A stretch of DNA of 64,000 nucleotides from Ancylostoma caninum (lineage: Eukaryota; Nematoda; Chromadorea; Rhabditida; Ancylostomatidae): positions 1,602,501-1,666,500 of the forward strand of contig JBAJFG010000370.1 of assembly GCA_037903475.1 (NCBI GenBank). Direction: 5' to 3'. A program made the position numbers and the translations under genes. Below, in pieces: positions 54,453 through 64,000 of the stretch. The notes below the pieces were generated by a model, which was not told the DNA's origin, did no database searches, and saw only the letters and a list, made by a program, of their open reading frames with translations. The stretch's first letter is position 1. The number at the start of each line of letters is the position of its first letter.

Positions 54453-55996
54453 TCATGATGAAAGTTCGTTTTGGTTACTTGTGTCTCCTCCGGCTACCCT
54501 CCTATCTACTTCCATTTTATCGAAATTGAAAGGGTAAACGTTTTCTTTAGCTGTTCAAGTGAAGGCTCTTCAGTTTCTTTGTTTGCGTTAGCTTTAGGCG
54601 ATAATGGGTAAACATTTCCAACGTGCACTTTATAAGAGAATCATAAAGTCAACGTTGGTACAGTGCCAATCGCCGACCCCAATAGTGAACCGTGCTGATG
54701 GACTAACTATTGAGCTGGTGAAAAAGTTCTGCAACACTTTTCATACTCATTTCTAAACTGCAGAAGCAACCTAACAGGTGAGATTTTGTGTCGCTATGAG
54801 GTGGTCTGTTCTCGAGGCTATCACGTCATTCTGTTCATTTGACTGCAAGAATTAAAAACAAAAGGCTAACGTTTAAAAATCATCCACGCTGGACACGCAT
54901 AAAAACGATGATTTGCAGGACGCCTCGAATGGTAGGTCGGATGCCAAGTTGGAGTTGGCGAAAACATTTCATGGCGACTACGCGACCGTCATCGAGATCC
55001 CCAGGTCTTTGTCATAGCTGTCCAGGCCTTTGACATGAGCACGCCACCCCTTGTGTGTTTCTGACAGGTCCTGCCGGGTAAGTATGGAGGAGACTTTTCG
55101 TCCACATGGGAAGAACTTTCTGAAGGATGATGCAGGTGGGGGAAGAAGCTTGGTCCTATACGGGAACACGCACGCCAGCCAATGGATTCCGGGAACGGGT
55201 CAGTCGAGAGCAAAACAACTCTAGAAAGTTTTTCACTGCTGTCGATGGAGCCAAGAGGAATGTTTCACCACGAGTTCGTAAGAAGTTGCATCACAGTAAT
55301 GAGCAATCTCTGCGATCTACTTAACTGCAGAAGTTGACAGGCGCCATCTTTGAAAAATGCACAAAACGAGGAAATGTCGATCTTCTGCGAAATAATGCTC
55401 ACGCGCACAAACGCAAGCCGTGGAAATACTGAGGGTCGGCTTTGTGTCACGTCTATCTATCGTATAGTCGTACCTGATTCTGTCGGAATGTCATTTACGG
55501 AAAATGAGACATAGCAATCATCAGACACTCGGAAGTAAAGTGTCACAATTTTTCAATCGACAGCCTGCTTAGTTCTTGCAAAAAAGGATGCCCAACAGAT
55601 GGATGATGTTATTATACCAATAATGGTGAATACATCATTAATCGACATCTTGTTTTAATGAAGAAATTTACCCCTAAAGAATTCGTTGACAGTGTTGCAG
55701 AGCTTTTCCACAAACCCACTATTTGGCTATGCAGCGATCCTAGTCGTTGGCATGGATTCTCATCTCTTCCCTTTCTTTTCTGAATTCTGACACTCCCTTC
55801 GGTTCTGAACGAGGCCTTCTGTTTGTGCTGATTGCTGTTTCCATAATACTGTCCCACCGAATCTCTTCAGAGGTCGTTGTCGCTGTTTTGACTCAAGTTT
55901 CATAAATCACACTAACACTGTGTTGTTATCAACACTGCGCAATATTGTTTATATTTTACTCTGCATACTCAGTGAGATCTGGTGCACAGGAAGGAT
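54453..55996. other. Non-coding; possible decayed ORF
   Basis: Plus-strand fragments at 54900-55015 (reading NDDLQDASNGRSDAKLEL and a stop) and 55205-55324 (KFFTAVDGAKRNVSPRVRKK) look protein-derived but are separated by stops. They may be the remains of an unrecognised transposase or gene. Confidence 0.3.
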
Positions 55997-58900
55997 ATGT
56001 CTTTCCGGCTTCTCCTACTACTCGCACTCATTGCTTGCTCCGTTTCGCAGTGGAATACCGGCCCAGGTAACAGTTCTGCATCATTAGCAATTTCATTTTA
56101 TTGAAAAAAAAATCCATCGGAACTTCGAGTCGCTATTGAATTGTTGTGACAGGCACTTTTTGCAGCCCATGAATGTGAAAGGAACACAAATACTAGTGCC
56201 TTAGGCCTATGACATACTTCACAGCGACGCTGTCGCAGCTTCCTCAATAGTCTTCCCAAAACTGATCCTATGCCTGCATGCTATTCCAAGCGAATTGTGT
56301 GATAAGATATGAAAGCTTGTAAGGTTTGTTTTCATCATTTCCATCCATTCCCTTCACAACGACGGTGTAGCCGTGAAGTATGTCATAGCCCTTATGCTTT
56401 GGACGCTTCTGCTGCTACCAGATTGCTAGCTGAGACTTGTTTATTCATATCCTGACGTTTCGACTTGAACGTCTTCTTCAGAGGCCTCCAAGTGATTTAA
56501 ATTCCTTGACCACCAAATGTTTCCTCCCCGTTATCTAGCGCGACCATCATCGTTCTGGACCAACTAAACATAACCACTCTTAGATAGTGGACAGCCAACC
56601 CTCGAGTCTATCAATCTTTGCGGAAGTTCGCACGATCACCGCGCACACTGCGAACAGCTGAACGTAATCCTGCACCCCAGATGGACGACGGGCTTGGGCA
56701 CGAAACTAAACTAACACTCCGCCAACCTTTCATCTACGGTGTAATATCCGCAAACATTCGACGATTCCTCAAGCGAGTTCAAGTGCAAAACGATGTTACT
56801 CTGGTTAACATACCCAACGAGAACATCAAGGAACAGTTGATCAGAAACGGACTTCACGATAAGGGAATGGATATCAAACCAATGCATTGTCTGTCCGCAT
56901 GGCAAGAATGGAGGTTGTGCGAATTCAGGTGTTGTTTATCAGTTAGATTGATGCTTTCTTTCATTATTCTGCATACAAAGAACGCCTACTTTTTATTCCA
57001 ACATGAGATGTCATAAAAACGAGTAGTTTTTGAGTTTAGTGTTAGGTGTAGGGAATGCTCTTGCGCTTTTCAGAAGTGTGATTTCTCCAACCCCATGCTA
57101 ACTTCCAGCAAGTTGTCTTCTGTATATATAAGCAGGTCTGGTATGTGCAAGTTTATTGGTACCATTACTTGTGCACGACCCTTTCCAGAAAAATGGAACT
57201 TTCACAACAGCACATACTCGGCCTTTTAGGATACCAATTCAAATTTGATGAATTAGCAGCCGCATCTGCTCGTCATATTACACCGTATTTGGGAACGGTA
57301 CGGGATCCGAACGCACTGAGCAAGATTGGTTCAAACGCCCTTGTGTTGCTGACTTCAACCTCTATGTTTCCACATGCTAGGATAGAGCGTCCAGAGTCGG
57401 CAGTAATCGACTGGGACACATGGGGGTCCAGTCCACGCCAAAATATGCGTGAAAGGAGACAAGTCTTCGCTGCTTACTCTTCCACCATCACCGGTCCCCT
57501 ACGTCAGTTGTGCGAGGTAAAAAAAAATTATTACAGTAAGTGATCATAATCTGATCGGTGCGATCTCCAGCGACGTGTACAGATGTGAAGTGAATTGCCC
57601 TCGTTATGAGAAGGGGTGTCTGTATGTCAACACCGAGCGATGTCGATACTTTGTTGAAAAGAATGAGCAGCCTGAGCAGCATCCCGTGGCAGGTCTTCAC
57701 TTTCCGAATGTTATGATCTGTGCTTGCTGTGACTTCAAAGGCATCATCCACTGTGATCTGCTGACACGAGACACTGCCCTCACGCAAAACCTGTACTATC
57801 AGCAGCAGGACTGTCCGCGAAATAGCGGGCAAACGCTCGGTCCACAGCACTAGCCCATTCTTGGACGACGTTGCTCGTCCGCACACTATAAGTTTGACTC
57901 GCCAAAAGCTGCCCGGCTTTAAATGAGAAATGCTGACTTATAAGGATGGTGTACGAAACGAAAACTTAAATCTAAATATATGCAAAATAGTTTGAAATTA
58001 CCCATCGCACATGTATGACCGTGCTCCAGAACATTAGCACCTTCTCCTATCACTCTGTAACGTCATGCACGGAAAAACTATCGATAATGAAGATGACTTG
58101 GACCACCAGTTGAACAACTTCTCCGAATCCATGCAAAAAAAGTTTTGCGCCGTCAACATTGGCAGAGTTCCCGAAAATCAACGAAGTGTGATTGGATGTG
58201 GTTCTCGGTTCTCATTTACTCATTCCTTAATGTGCTTCCCTGTTCTTGAAAAGTCAATAGAATGCGATGCCTCAAAAACCGCGAGAACTTTCCCTACAAC
58301 CTAATATACAGTGCGTTTCGATATTGTAGAACATCCCCAACTTTCCCACCCCGTGCTTTTATGGAAACCGTGGAATTTTTTCCTTAGTACCATTACGATC
58401 GATGCCTAAAATAACTCACGCTCACGGCAGCCTCCCTAGATTTTTTACCCTTCATTTTTTTTTGCTTTCACGCAATTCGCAGTCATGGCACACCTTCATG
58501 TTCCAACAGGTTTGTTAGCTGCATAATCAAAACTACGAAAATTGAATAATTTTGCGAGCTTTCATGGCCCACTGTGGTTCCACATAGCCTGCCATCCTGT
58601 TCCCTATGAGGATTCTGATGACATCCGCACCGATAACCTCCGGGTATCGAAATCTGCATATCTCAACTGCTCCAATTTGCTTCTGCAGACAATCGAACCC
58701 AAAGACAGGACAGCACCCTGACGAAAGTTCCTTCTGCAACTCTTTCGTGCTATCTAACCATTAATTTTTCTGATCACCGAAATTAACTATTCTGGTTGGC
58801 AGCCATGAAACTCATAACTGATCGCAGTACCTTGAGGAACGCATGGACACTTCCTCGACTGTGAGGTTTTTTTCTCTACATTCGATGGATTCGTAGCTAT

Positions 58901-61900
58901 CTTAAGACGTGTAAAGACTTGAGGAGGCAGACAGCAAAGTCTGATTTAATGAGGCCAGACATGAGAAAGTGCCTAAGAGCAAATCCGAGCAATTTGAGCA
59001 AATGATTTGGGGATTCTCACGAGAAATTCTGGGAATGACCGTTGTCCGGCGAGTAATGCGTTCTTGGATCGCCACCCTGCAAAGTCATCGGAATAGTCTC
59101 TGGATGATGTTGGCCGTATTCTCGAGATGGCCCGTATTTTGCAGCCAATTGTGAGTGCACAACTGTCAGCAATGAGCTACTGAAAAATTGAGTAAGGCAG
59201 CCTCGGTTGCCCGACGCTAATCGGTGCGGATGTCCTCAGAAACCTCATAGGGAGTGTGGAATCAGTGTGGCCCATAGAAGCTCGCAAATATATTCAAGTT
59301 CCGTAGTTTTGACTACATAGCTAATAAACCTGCTAAAAATGGCGATGTGTCATAACTGCGAATTAGGCAAAAGCAGAAAAATAAAGTTTCAAAAATCCAG
59401 GGTTTCTGCCGTGAGCTCGAAAGTAGGGTACCGGGATTTTTAGGTGCTGAATATAATGGTGCGAAAGAAAAAAACTGTAGGGTCTCCGAAAAAACCTAGG
59501 ATGGGAAAGTTGAGGAGTGTCCTATAAATACAAAACGCATTGAATTTTTTTATTACTTATATTTATTTACGCTGTTTGAGACAGACGTTATAAAACAGTG
59601 ATACAACAACTACAACCTCTAAACAATATGGTTCGGAACTCCAGTATTACAGTACATGAAAATGTTTGAAACAGTGTCAGTGTCTTTGTCCCAACTAAAT
59701 ATAGTCGCTTCAGCCAAAAGTTTGAAGGACACAAAAGATGCGGGGACAGTTCTGGCCTTACTCCATTTAAGGTATCTGGGGCCTGCTCCAACCGTAAAGG
59801 AGGTGGCTCTTAATGAAGTTTTAGGTGATCTAATGAATAGTTTGTATTTCCCATCCCTTGTAACTGAAAGTCGTATGGAGTGTAATTCTGAGCACGACAT
59901 TGGGATCATATGTTTGATAAGCTTATAGACCATGCTACCACATCAAAGTAGTATCTCCCCGACTTTAGTGGAGGAATTCCCATGTAATCATCCCTAAAGC
60001 AGGCTTTGGGACTCTGCCATTTAAAGAACCGCCATTTCGCAACAGAATTTTCCTGGTGAAATTGTTTTAAATCTCCCCTAAGAGCACCATATCTTTCCGT
60101 TTTGTGGGTGAGAACGCACAACAGGAACTCTTAACGAGTGGTCTCACATACATCTTGTATGCCCTTAGTAGGACTTGTTCTGTGGTAGTTAGGACCTTGA
60201 AAATGTGGAAGGGGCTGACGCTCCCTTCTCTGCAAATTGCTCCCATATGAGGACTGAAGTCAACCTTTTCCGTGTAAAAAAAACCTAGGCCCTTCATCTG
60301 TTTCACTCTTGAAGTGGGGTGACCAAATACTGAGTAAGAACACGGTCACCTATTCTCAAATGATAAGTCTTCTGTGGAGCTAGAGGTAACCGCCACGCAA
60401 CGGAAAAGTTGTGCAGCCTGTTAATGGCAGGTGTTGCCTGAAAGAGAGATTTCTCTATAAATTTTTGAGTCATGAGCGTACTGTATATGCGTTTCGCCTT
60501 CTTCACTTAAAACTTCTTGGAGGTCGGCAACACAGATATTAAAAAAGAGTGGGCGACAGGACTCCTCCTTGAGGTACACCGCTTTTAATCTCATACACAT
60601 TAGAAAATGTTCCATCAACTCGCACCTGATACGTTCTTCCAGAAAGGAACTCATGAATCCAACTTGTAACTCCTTCATGTATTCCTAGGCTGTTTAAGCG
60701 ATGTATTGGTTTAGGATGGCTAACCCTGTCAAATGCTTTAGCGATGTCAAAATATATCACGTCGATAGTTTTATTTTCATCCGCAACCGCCTTCCATTCA
60801 TTCAAACATTCCAGCACATTAGTTTCAATGAATTTACTCTTCACAAATCTTGTTGCGAAGAAGACAGATTCTGTTTGGATCCAGGTGATCAAGGATGTGT
60901 TTTTTTTTTCAGAATCTTTTAAAATAACCTGCAAGATACAGAAGTAGCGCTCACAGGACAATAATCAGAGAGGTCAGAGTCAGGCTCTTTCTTTAGTATG
61001 GGGGTGACATAGGAGTGTTTCCACAATGATAGCACTTCCGATGGTGTGAGCAATATTTTTGATGAACGTGAAAGGAATTTCGTCAGGAGGATTTAAAATC
61101 GGCCATCTACGGAGGTGTTTGTGTGAAGTCATGGAGTCAACATAAGAAAAATCTTTTTGGTTCTGAATGGAAAAACTAGTGGGAGTAAAAATTCCGTCGT
61201 CTTCAGAAAAAAACTTTTGCAAATTTATTTGCGAGTGCATCCGCTTTCTCAAAATCCGTGGGAATATATCGCTCTTCTTCTTTGAGATCAGCAAGATGTT
61301 GGGTCTCGAGTAACTTCCCTTTTAGGTACCAAAAGAAAGTATTCGTTTGCTTCAAAGACATAATTCTTTTCTCCATACTTTATCGAAGAGAGCAGAAAAA
61401 GTTTTGTTACTAGATCCGTCCCCACTCCGTTTTGCCAACTGCGTGATGCAGAATCGATGAAAAAACATAAGATATTTCGCATCTGTCCTCTCAGCAGACT
61501 CGAACGATTCAATCCATAGCACACTATACAACTGTAGTACCTCCTATATACCTCAGCATAATCACATTTCGAAAACAATCTACGAATTATTGGCTGTTGC
61601 TCCGCATCACAGCTTTGGATACCAAATACAACGCTCATGTGGTCGTTATTGCCTGACGGAGGTTTGAGATAAAGATCAGTTATTAGCTGCACTCCATTAG
61701 TGAAAAGCAAGTCTAACACGTGAATACCTCTTGTAGGTTCATGAATGAGTTGTTGAAAATCGTGAGAGGCAAGCAATTCAACGAAGCTATTATAGGAATC
61801 TAAGTTGGTACTCCAGGTTGCCCCTTCTCTTCGGGCATGTTAAAGTCATCTATGACAATAGTGGGTAAAGAAGTGCATGAAAGACCACTAAGCACTTGAG

Positions 61901-63270
61901 CAAGCTGCTCTGTCAAGGGCGATTCCGATGTAGGTGCTCCATAAACTGATACCAACCTGACGGCCGTATCATTACAAGAAATATCCGTAGCAAAAATTTC
62001 GTATCCATTACCAACTGATTCTGATAAAACGAGTGAATAGGAAATGCTCTTCCTAGGTAGAATAGCCACATCTTCTCCCGCTCTTTTGTTTCGAACACAT
62101 CGTAAAATTGAGTAATCACTACCTATTTAAAATCAATAGGTGCAGCATGACCTTCTACTGTTAAGGTTGGGAAGAGTTACAAAAGAGTTCCCCCAGTTCA
62201 ATGCGTGTATACACAAATGTATTGAACGTGAACCATTTTGATCAGAACATCCTTGTCCAATTTTCTTCTGTTTAGGGCCGCAGAATCCCAATTGGCAGGG
62301 GGGTGGGAATCCGTGGCAAGGTGGAGGACAAAATCAATTCGGACCAGGTAGATCACCGCTACTGTGAAATCTCAACAAATGTAGCTTAGTTTTCTTCAGT
62401 TGAAACCATTAAGGGTTACGAGAGAATTTTTCCCTCTCGTTGATTTGTAGTCAAATGCATCAACCGCGAACCATTTGTTCAGAACATCCTTGTCCAATTT
62501 TGTTCTGTTTAGGGCCGCAAAATCCCAATTGGCAGGGAGGTGGAAATCCGTGGCAAGGTGGAGGACAAAATCAATTTGGACCAGGTAGATCACCACTACT
62601 GTAAAATCTCAATAAGTGTAGCTTACCTTTCTTAGGTGAGGCTAATAAGATTTACGGAAGATTTCTCCCCTCCAATGTATTTAACGTAAATGCTTCAATT
62701 GAGGACCACTTGGTCAGAACATCCTTGTCCAATTTTCTTCTGTTTAGGGCCGCAAAATCCCAATTGGCAGGGAGGTGGAAATCCGTGGCAAAGTGGAGGA
62801 CAAAATCAATTCGGACCAGGTATATCACCACTGCTGTAAAATCTCAATAAGTGTAGCTTAACTTTCTTAGGTGAGGCTAATAAGATTTACGGAAGATTTC
62901 TCCCCTCCAATATATTTAACGTAAATGCTTCAATTGCGGACCACTTGGTCAGAACATCCTTGTCCAATTTTCTTCTGTTTAGGTCCGCAAAATCCCAATT
63001 GGCAGGGAGGTGGAAATCCGTGGCAAAGTGGGGGACAAAACCAGTTTGGACCAGGTAGCTCACCACGACGGTAATATCTCACTGGCTTTAGCTCAACCTT
63101 ATTCTGTTGAAATGCGAATACTAGCCCAACTACTAACAAACCTGGTTGGCAAAGTACAGCTCAGTTTTCACATCAAGACATCTCTAAACCAAACCTGTTA
63201 TCCTCATTTCAAGGTTTCCAACCTCCTCCGGGGCAAGTTGGACTTGGAGGAAACACCTGGGGTGGACAAG
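55997..63270 (+). CDS. Secreted Gly/Gln/Asn/Trp-rich peptide gene with amplified exon (partial)
   Basis: Exons: 55997-56066, 62276-62347, 62513-62584, 62748-62819, 62983-63054 and 63214-63270. Exon 1 encodes the signal peptide MSFRLLLLLALIACSVS then QWNTGP and ends in phase 1 (GTAACA donor). The next four exons are near-identical 72-nt cassettes, phase 1 at both ends, each encoding a 24-residue unit that opens GPQNPNWQGGG and closes GQNQFGP. The later two units have Gly to Ser after PWQ. Exon six encodes FQPPPGQVGLGGNTWGGQ and ends at a degenerate donor GTGGAT; reading through instead gives a stop at 63322. Acceptors are all CTGTTTAG or TTTCAAG. All junction phases agree. The mature product is a low-complexity secreted peptide, reminiscent of nematode Gly-rich antimicrobial peptides (inference). 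Intron 1 is 6.2 kb and full of transposon remains. Confidence 0.7.
56640..56940 (+). pseudogene. Penelope-like fragment
   Basis: LRQPFIYGVISANIRRFL, VTLVNIPNENIKEQLIRNGL and neighbouring sequence align with the segment at 32220-32350 (FVSDEIFTAIRRC, NLERQLVRNRL). This is the linker between RT and GIY-YIG domains of Penelope-like elements. It is an isolated fragment inside intron 1 of the peptide gene. Confidence 0.5.
57190..58200 (+). pseudogene. Full-length but decayed mariner-type transposase
   Basis: Three pieces are colinear with a mariner transposase. N-terminal MELSQQHILGLLGYQFKFDE lies at 57193-57255. Central CACCDFKGIIHCDLL lies near 57720-57765. C-terminal HGKTIDNEDDLDHQLNNFSE lies at 58068-58130. 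The ~1-kb span equals a complete gene, but stops and frame changes break it. No terminal repeats were located. It lies within intron 1 of the peptide gene. Confidence 0.55.
58309..59542. mobile_element. Long-arm foldback DNA element
   Basis: The ends are CAGTGCGTTTCGATATTG (58309) and, inverted, CAATGCGTTTTGTATTTA (59542), followed by matching AACTTTCCCA. Arms remain complementary for about 360 bp, including CTCACGGCAG, AATTCGCAGT and TGACATCCGCACCGAT against GAGGACATCCGCACCGAT. The central ~540 bp (58670-59210) is unique. TA precedes the left end; the right flank is AA. Tc1-like by its CAGTGC terminus. Confidence 0.75.
59546..62120 (-). mobile_element. Near-complete but decayed CR1-like retrotransposon
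   Basis: Minus-strand domains in order: endonuclease (62069-61290, with VSVYGAPTSESPLTEQ, VIDDFNMP for the usual GDFN, and NDHMSVVFG for the SDH-type block); RT (61290-60300, with IDVIYFDIAKAFDRVSHP and SGVPQGGVLSPTLF); and C-terminal region (60300-59620, with RAYKMYVRPLVKSSCCAF). Frames change at least six times, so it is a pseudogene. The 3' end is an AT-rich tail near 59546-59572. It resembles the copy at 9297-10455. It sits in intron 1 of the peptide gene in antisense orientation. Confidence 0.85.
62236..63060 (+). repeat. Tandem duplication of exon plus intron (~235 bp x 3.5)
   Basis: Unit starts at 62276, 62513, 62748 and 62983 are spaced 237, 235 and 235 bp. Exons are almost identical and the introns share long blocks (AGAACATCCTTGTCCAATTT; TAAGATTTACGGAAGATTTC). 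Exons are more conserved than introns, as expected if the peptide repeat is under selection. Confidence 0.92.
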
Positions 63271-63647
63271 GTGGATCACGTTTGTTTCTCACTAGTCAAC
63301 TAACGCTACATCGAGATCTCTGAGAACCATAAAGGGGAACGTGCGGCTATATGTTAGGTAACGTGCATGTATTTGAAGTAAAGAGAGAATCTGCTTTTTG
63401 CCCCTAATAATATTTTCTCTGGATGTAGAGTTATATATACCGGTTAACAGGTGCAGGTAAACATCATAGAATGGATAAGTCAATGTGGGGGAGGCGGCGG
63501 GGGGGGGGGGGGAGGGGGAAGTTGTGGGTGTGAATCGAGGCCCAGTAGTATGAAGGCTTTGCACAAAGTAAAGCTCAGTGTTCGTTTCGGTCGACCACAC
63601 GCCATCCCATGGTTTTTCTCCGTTATCACCGAGAACTTGAATGCAAG
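63271..63647. other. 3' region with purine-rich tract
   Basis: No further exon recognised. A G-rich tract (63486-63522, with a run of about 14 G) could form quadruplex DNA. Confidence 0.4.
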
Positions 63648-63800
63648 GAGCGTCAATCATGATTGCATATCCCGCGGCTTGGAGCGCTGCAGCACCTACG
63701 CGGCACTGTCGAGGCAGCATCTGACATCTACAACATCCAGCTGGTGGTGCCACGCTCCAAGCCACGTAGAGGTGTAATCGTGACTGATGTTCCCTGTAAC
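63648..63800. mobile_element. Palindromic foldback element, second copy
   Basis: Arms 63648-63705 and 63740-63797 share the TCA(A/G)TCA(T/C)GATT, GGCTTGGAGCG and CAGC blocks in inverted order. The loop-side sequence (ACATCCAGCTG, GGTGGTGCCACGCTCCA) matches the copy at 4519-4676. Confidence 0.65.
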
Positions 63801-64000
63801 AAACTATTCCATACTGTAATGAATTGGCAGTGGAGCCGCATCAAGAGATTTACCTGAGCAAACAGTGTCTTGGAAGCAGTTGTATTATATAATAATATCT
63901 GACCATAAACATCTTCTCTTTGCCGTTATTCACGTTATTGAACTTCAGGCAGCATAAGCATTATTCTGGGGCACTCTGTATTTATAGAGCCGCAATGCCT

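Noticed and set aside
63292..63765. 157-codon minus-strand ORF
   Set aside because: Overlaps the palindromic element and the G-rich tract; composition follows those repeats.
1..64000. tRNA or rRNA genes
   Set aside because: No cloverleaf with an intact T-loop and acceptor stem, and no rRNA block, could be recognised by eye on either strand.

Overview
The window looks like a repeat-rich chromosome of a parasitic nematode, most plausibly a strongylid/hookworm-type worm. This rests on short introns (about 45-65 bp) with T-rich acceptors, a young RTE/BovB-type retrotransposon, CR1-like and Penelope-like fragments, mariner-type transposons and many foldback DNA elements. There are no bacterial features: no operons, ribosome binding sites, rRNA or CRISPR. 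No tRNA was found. Species assignment is inference.

Layout. 1-2.9 kb: a TA-flanked MITE and two copies of a mobile satellite family. 3.2-4.5 kb: a short-intron gene (+). 4.5-11 kb: a palindromic element, dispersed repeats and a truncated CR1-like element (-). 11-14.6 kb: little recognisable. 14.6-16.5 kb: a 5'-truncated RTE copy with an 11-bp target duplication. 17.5-18.9 kb: the 3' half of an unrecognised five-exon gene (-). 19-31.4 kb: exons of small secreted-peptide-like genes (20.3, 26.0-28.3 and 30.0 kb) among MITEs, a mariner-like element and clusters of TTTTGCAT. 31.4-32.8 kb: a decayed Penelope-like element. 33.8-39.2 kb and 47.1-48.4 kb: copies of a Helitron-like family with 60-bp internal repeats, carrying a nested mariner and a hAT MITE. 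39.7-40.9 kb: another unrecognised gene (-). 41.05-44.48 kb: a complete RTE with an intact 964-codon ORF, a 12-bp target duplication and a possible HDV-like ribozyme at its 5' end. 44.6-46.1 kb and 48.5-49.5 kb: 120-bp satellite arrays. 49.6-49.9 kb: two exons of a Tyr/Trp-rich peptide gene. 53.3-54.5 kb: a fourth Helitron-like copy. 56.0-63.3 kb: a secreted Gly/Gln/Asn/Trp-rich peptide gene whose 72-nt exon has been tandemly amplified four times, with a 6.2-kb intron filled by transposon remains.

How it fits together. Host genes are few and small. Several share one plan: a signal-peptide exon of about 70 nt ending in phase 1, followed by phase-1 exons encoding Gly, Gln, Asn, Trp or Tyr-rich mature peptides. 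Phase symmetry lets exons be duplicated or shuffled without frame loss, and the array at 62.3-63.3 kb shows that happening. Most other sequence is transposable. Gene models were built by hand from reading frames and splice signals; transcript data would settle them.
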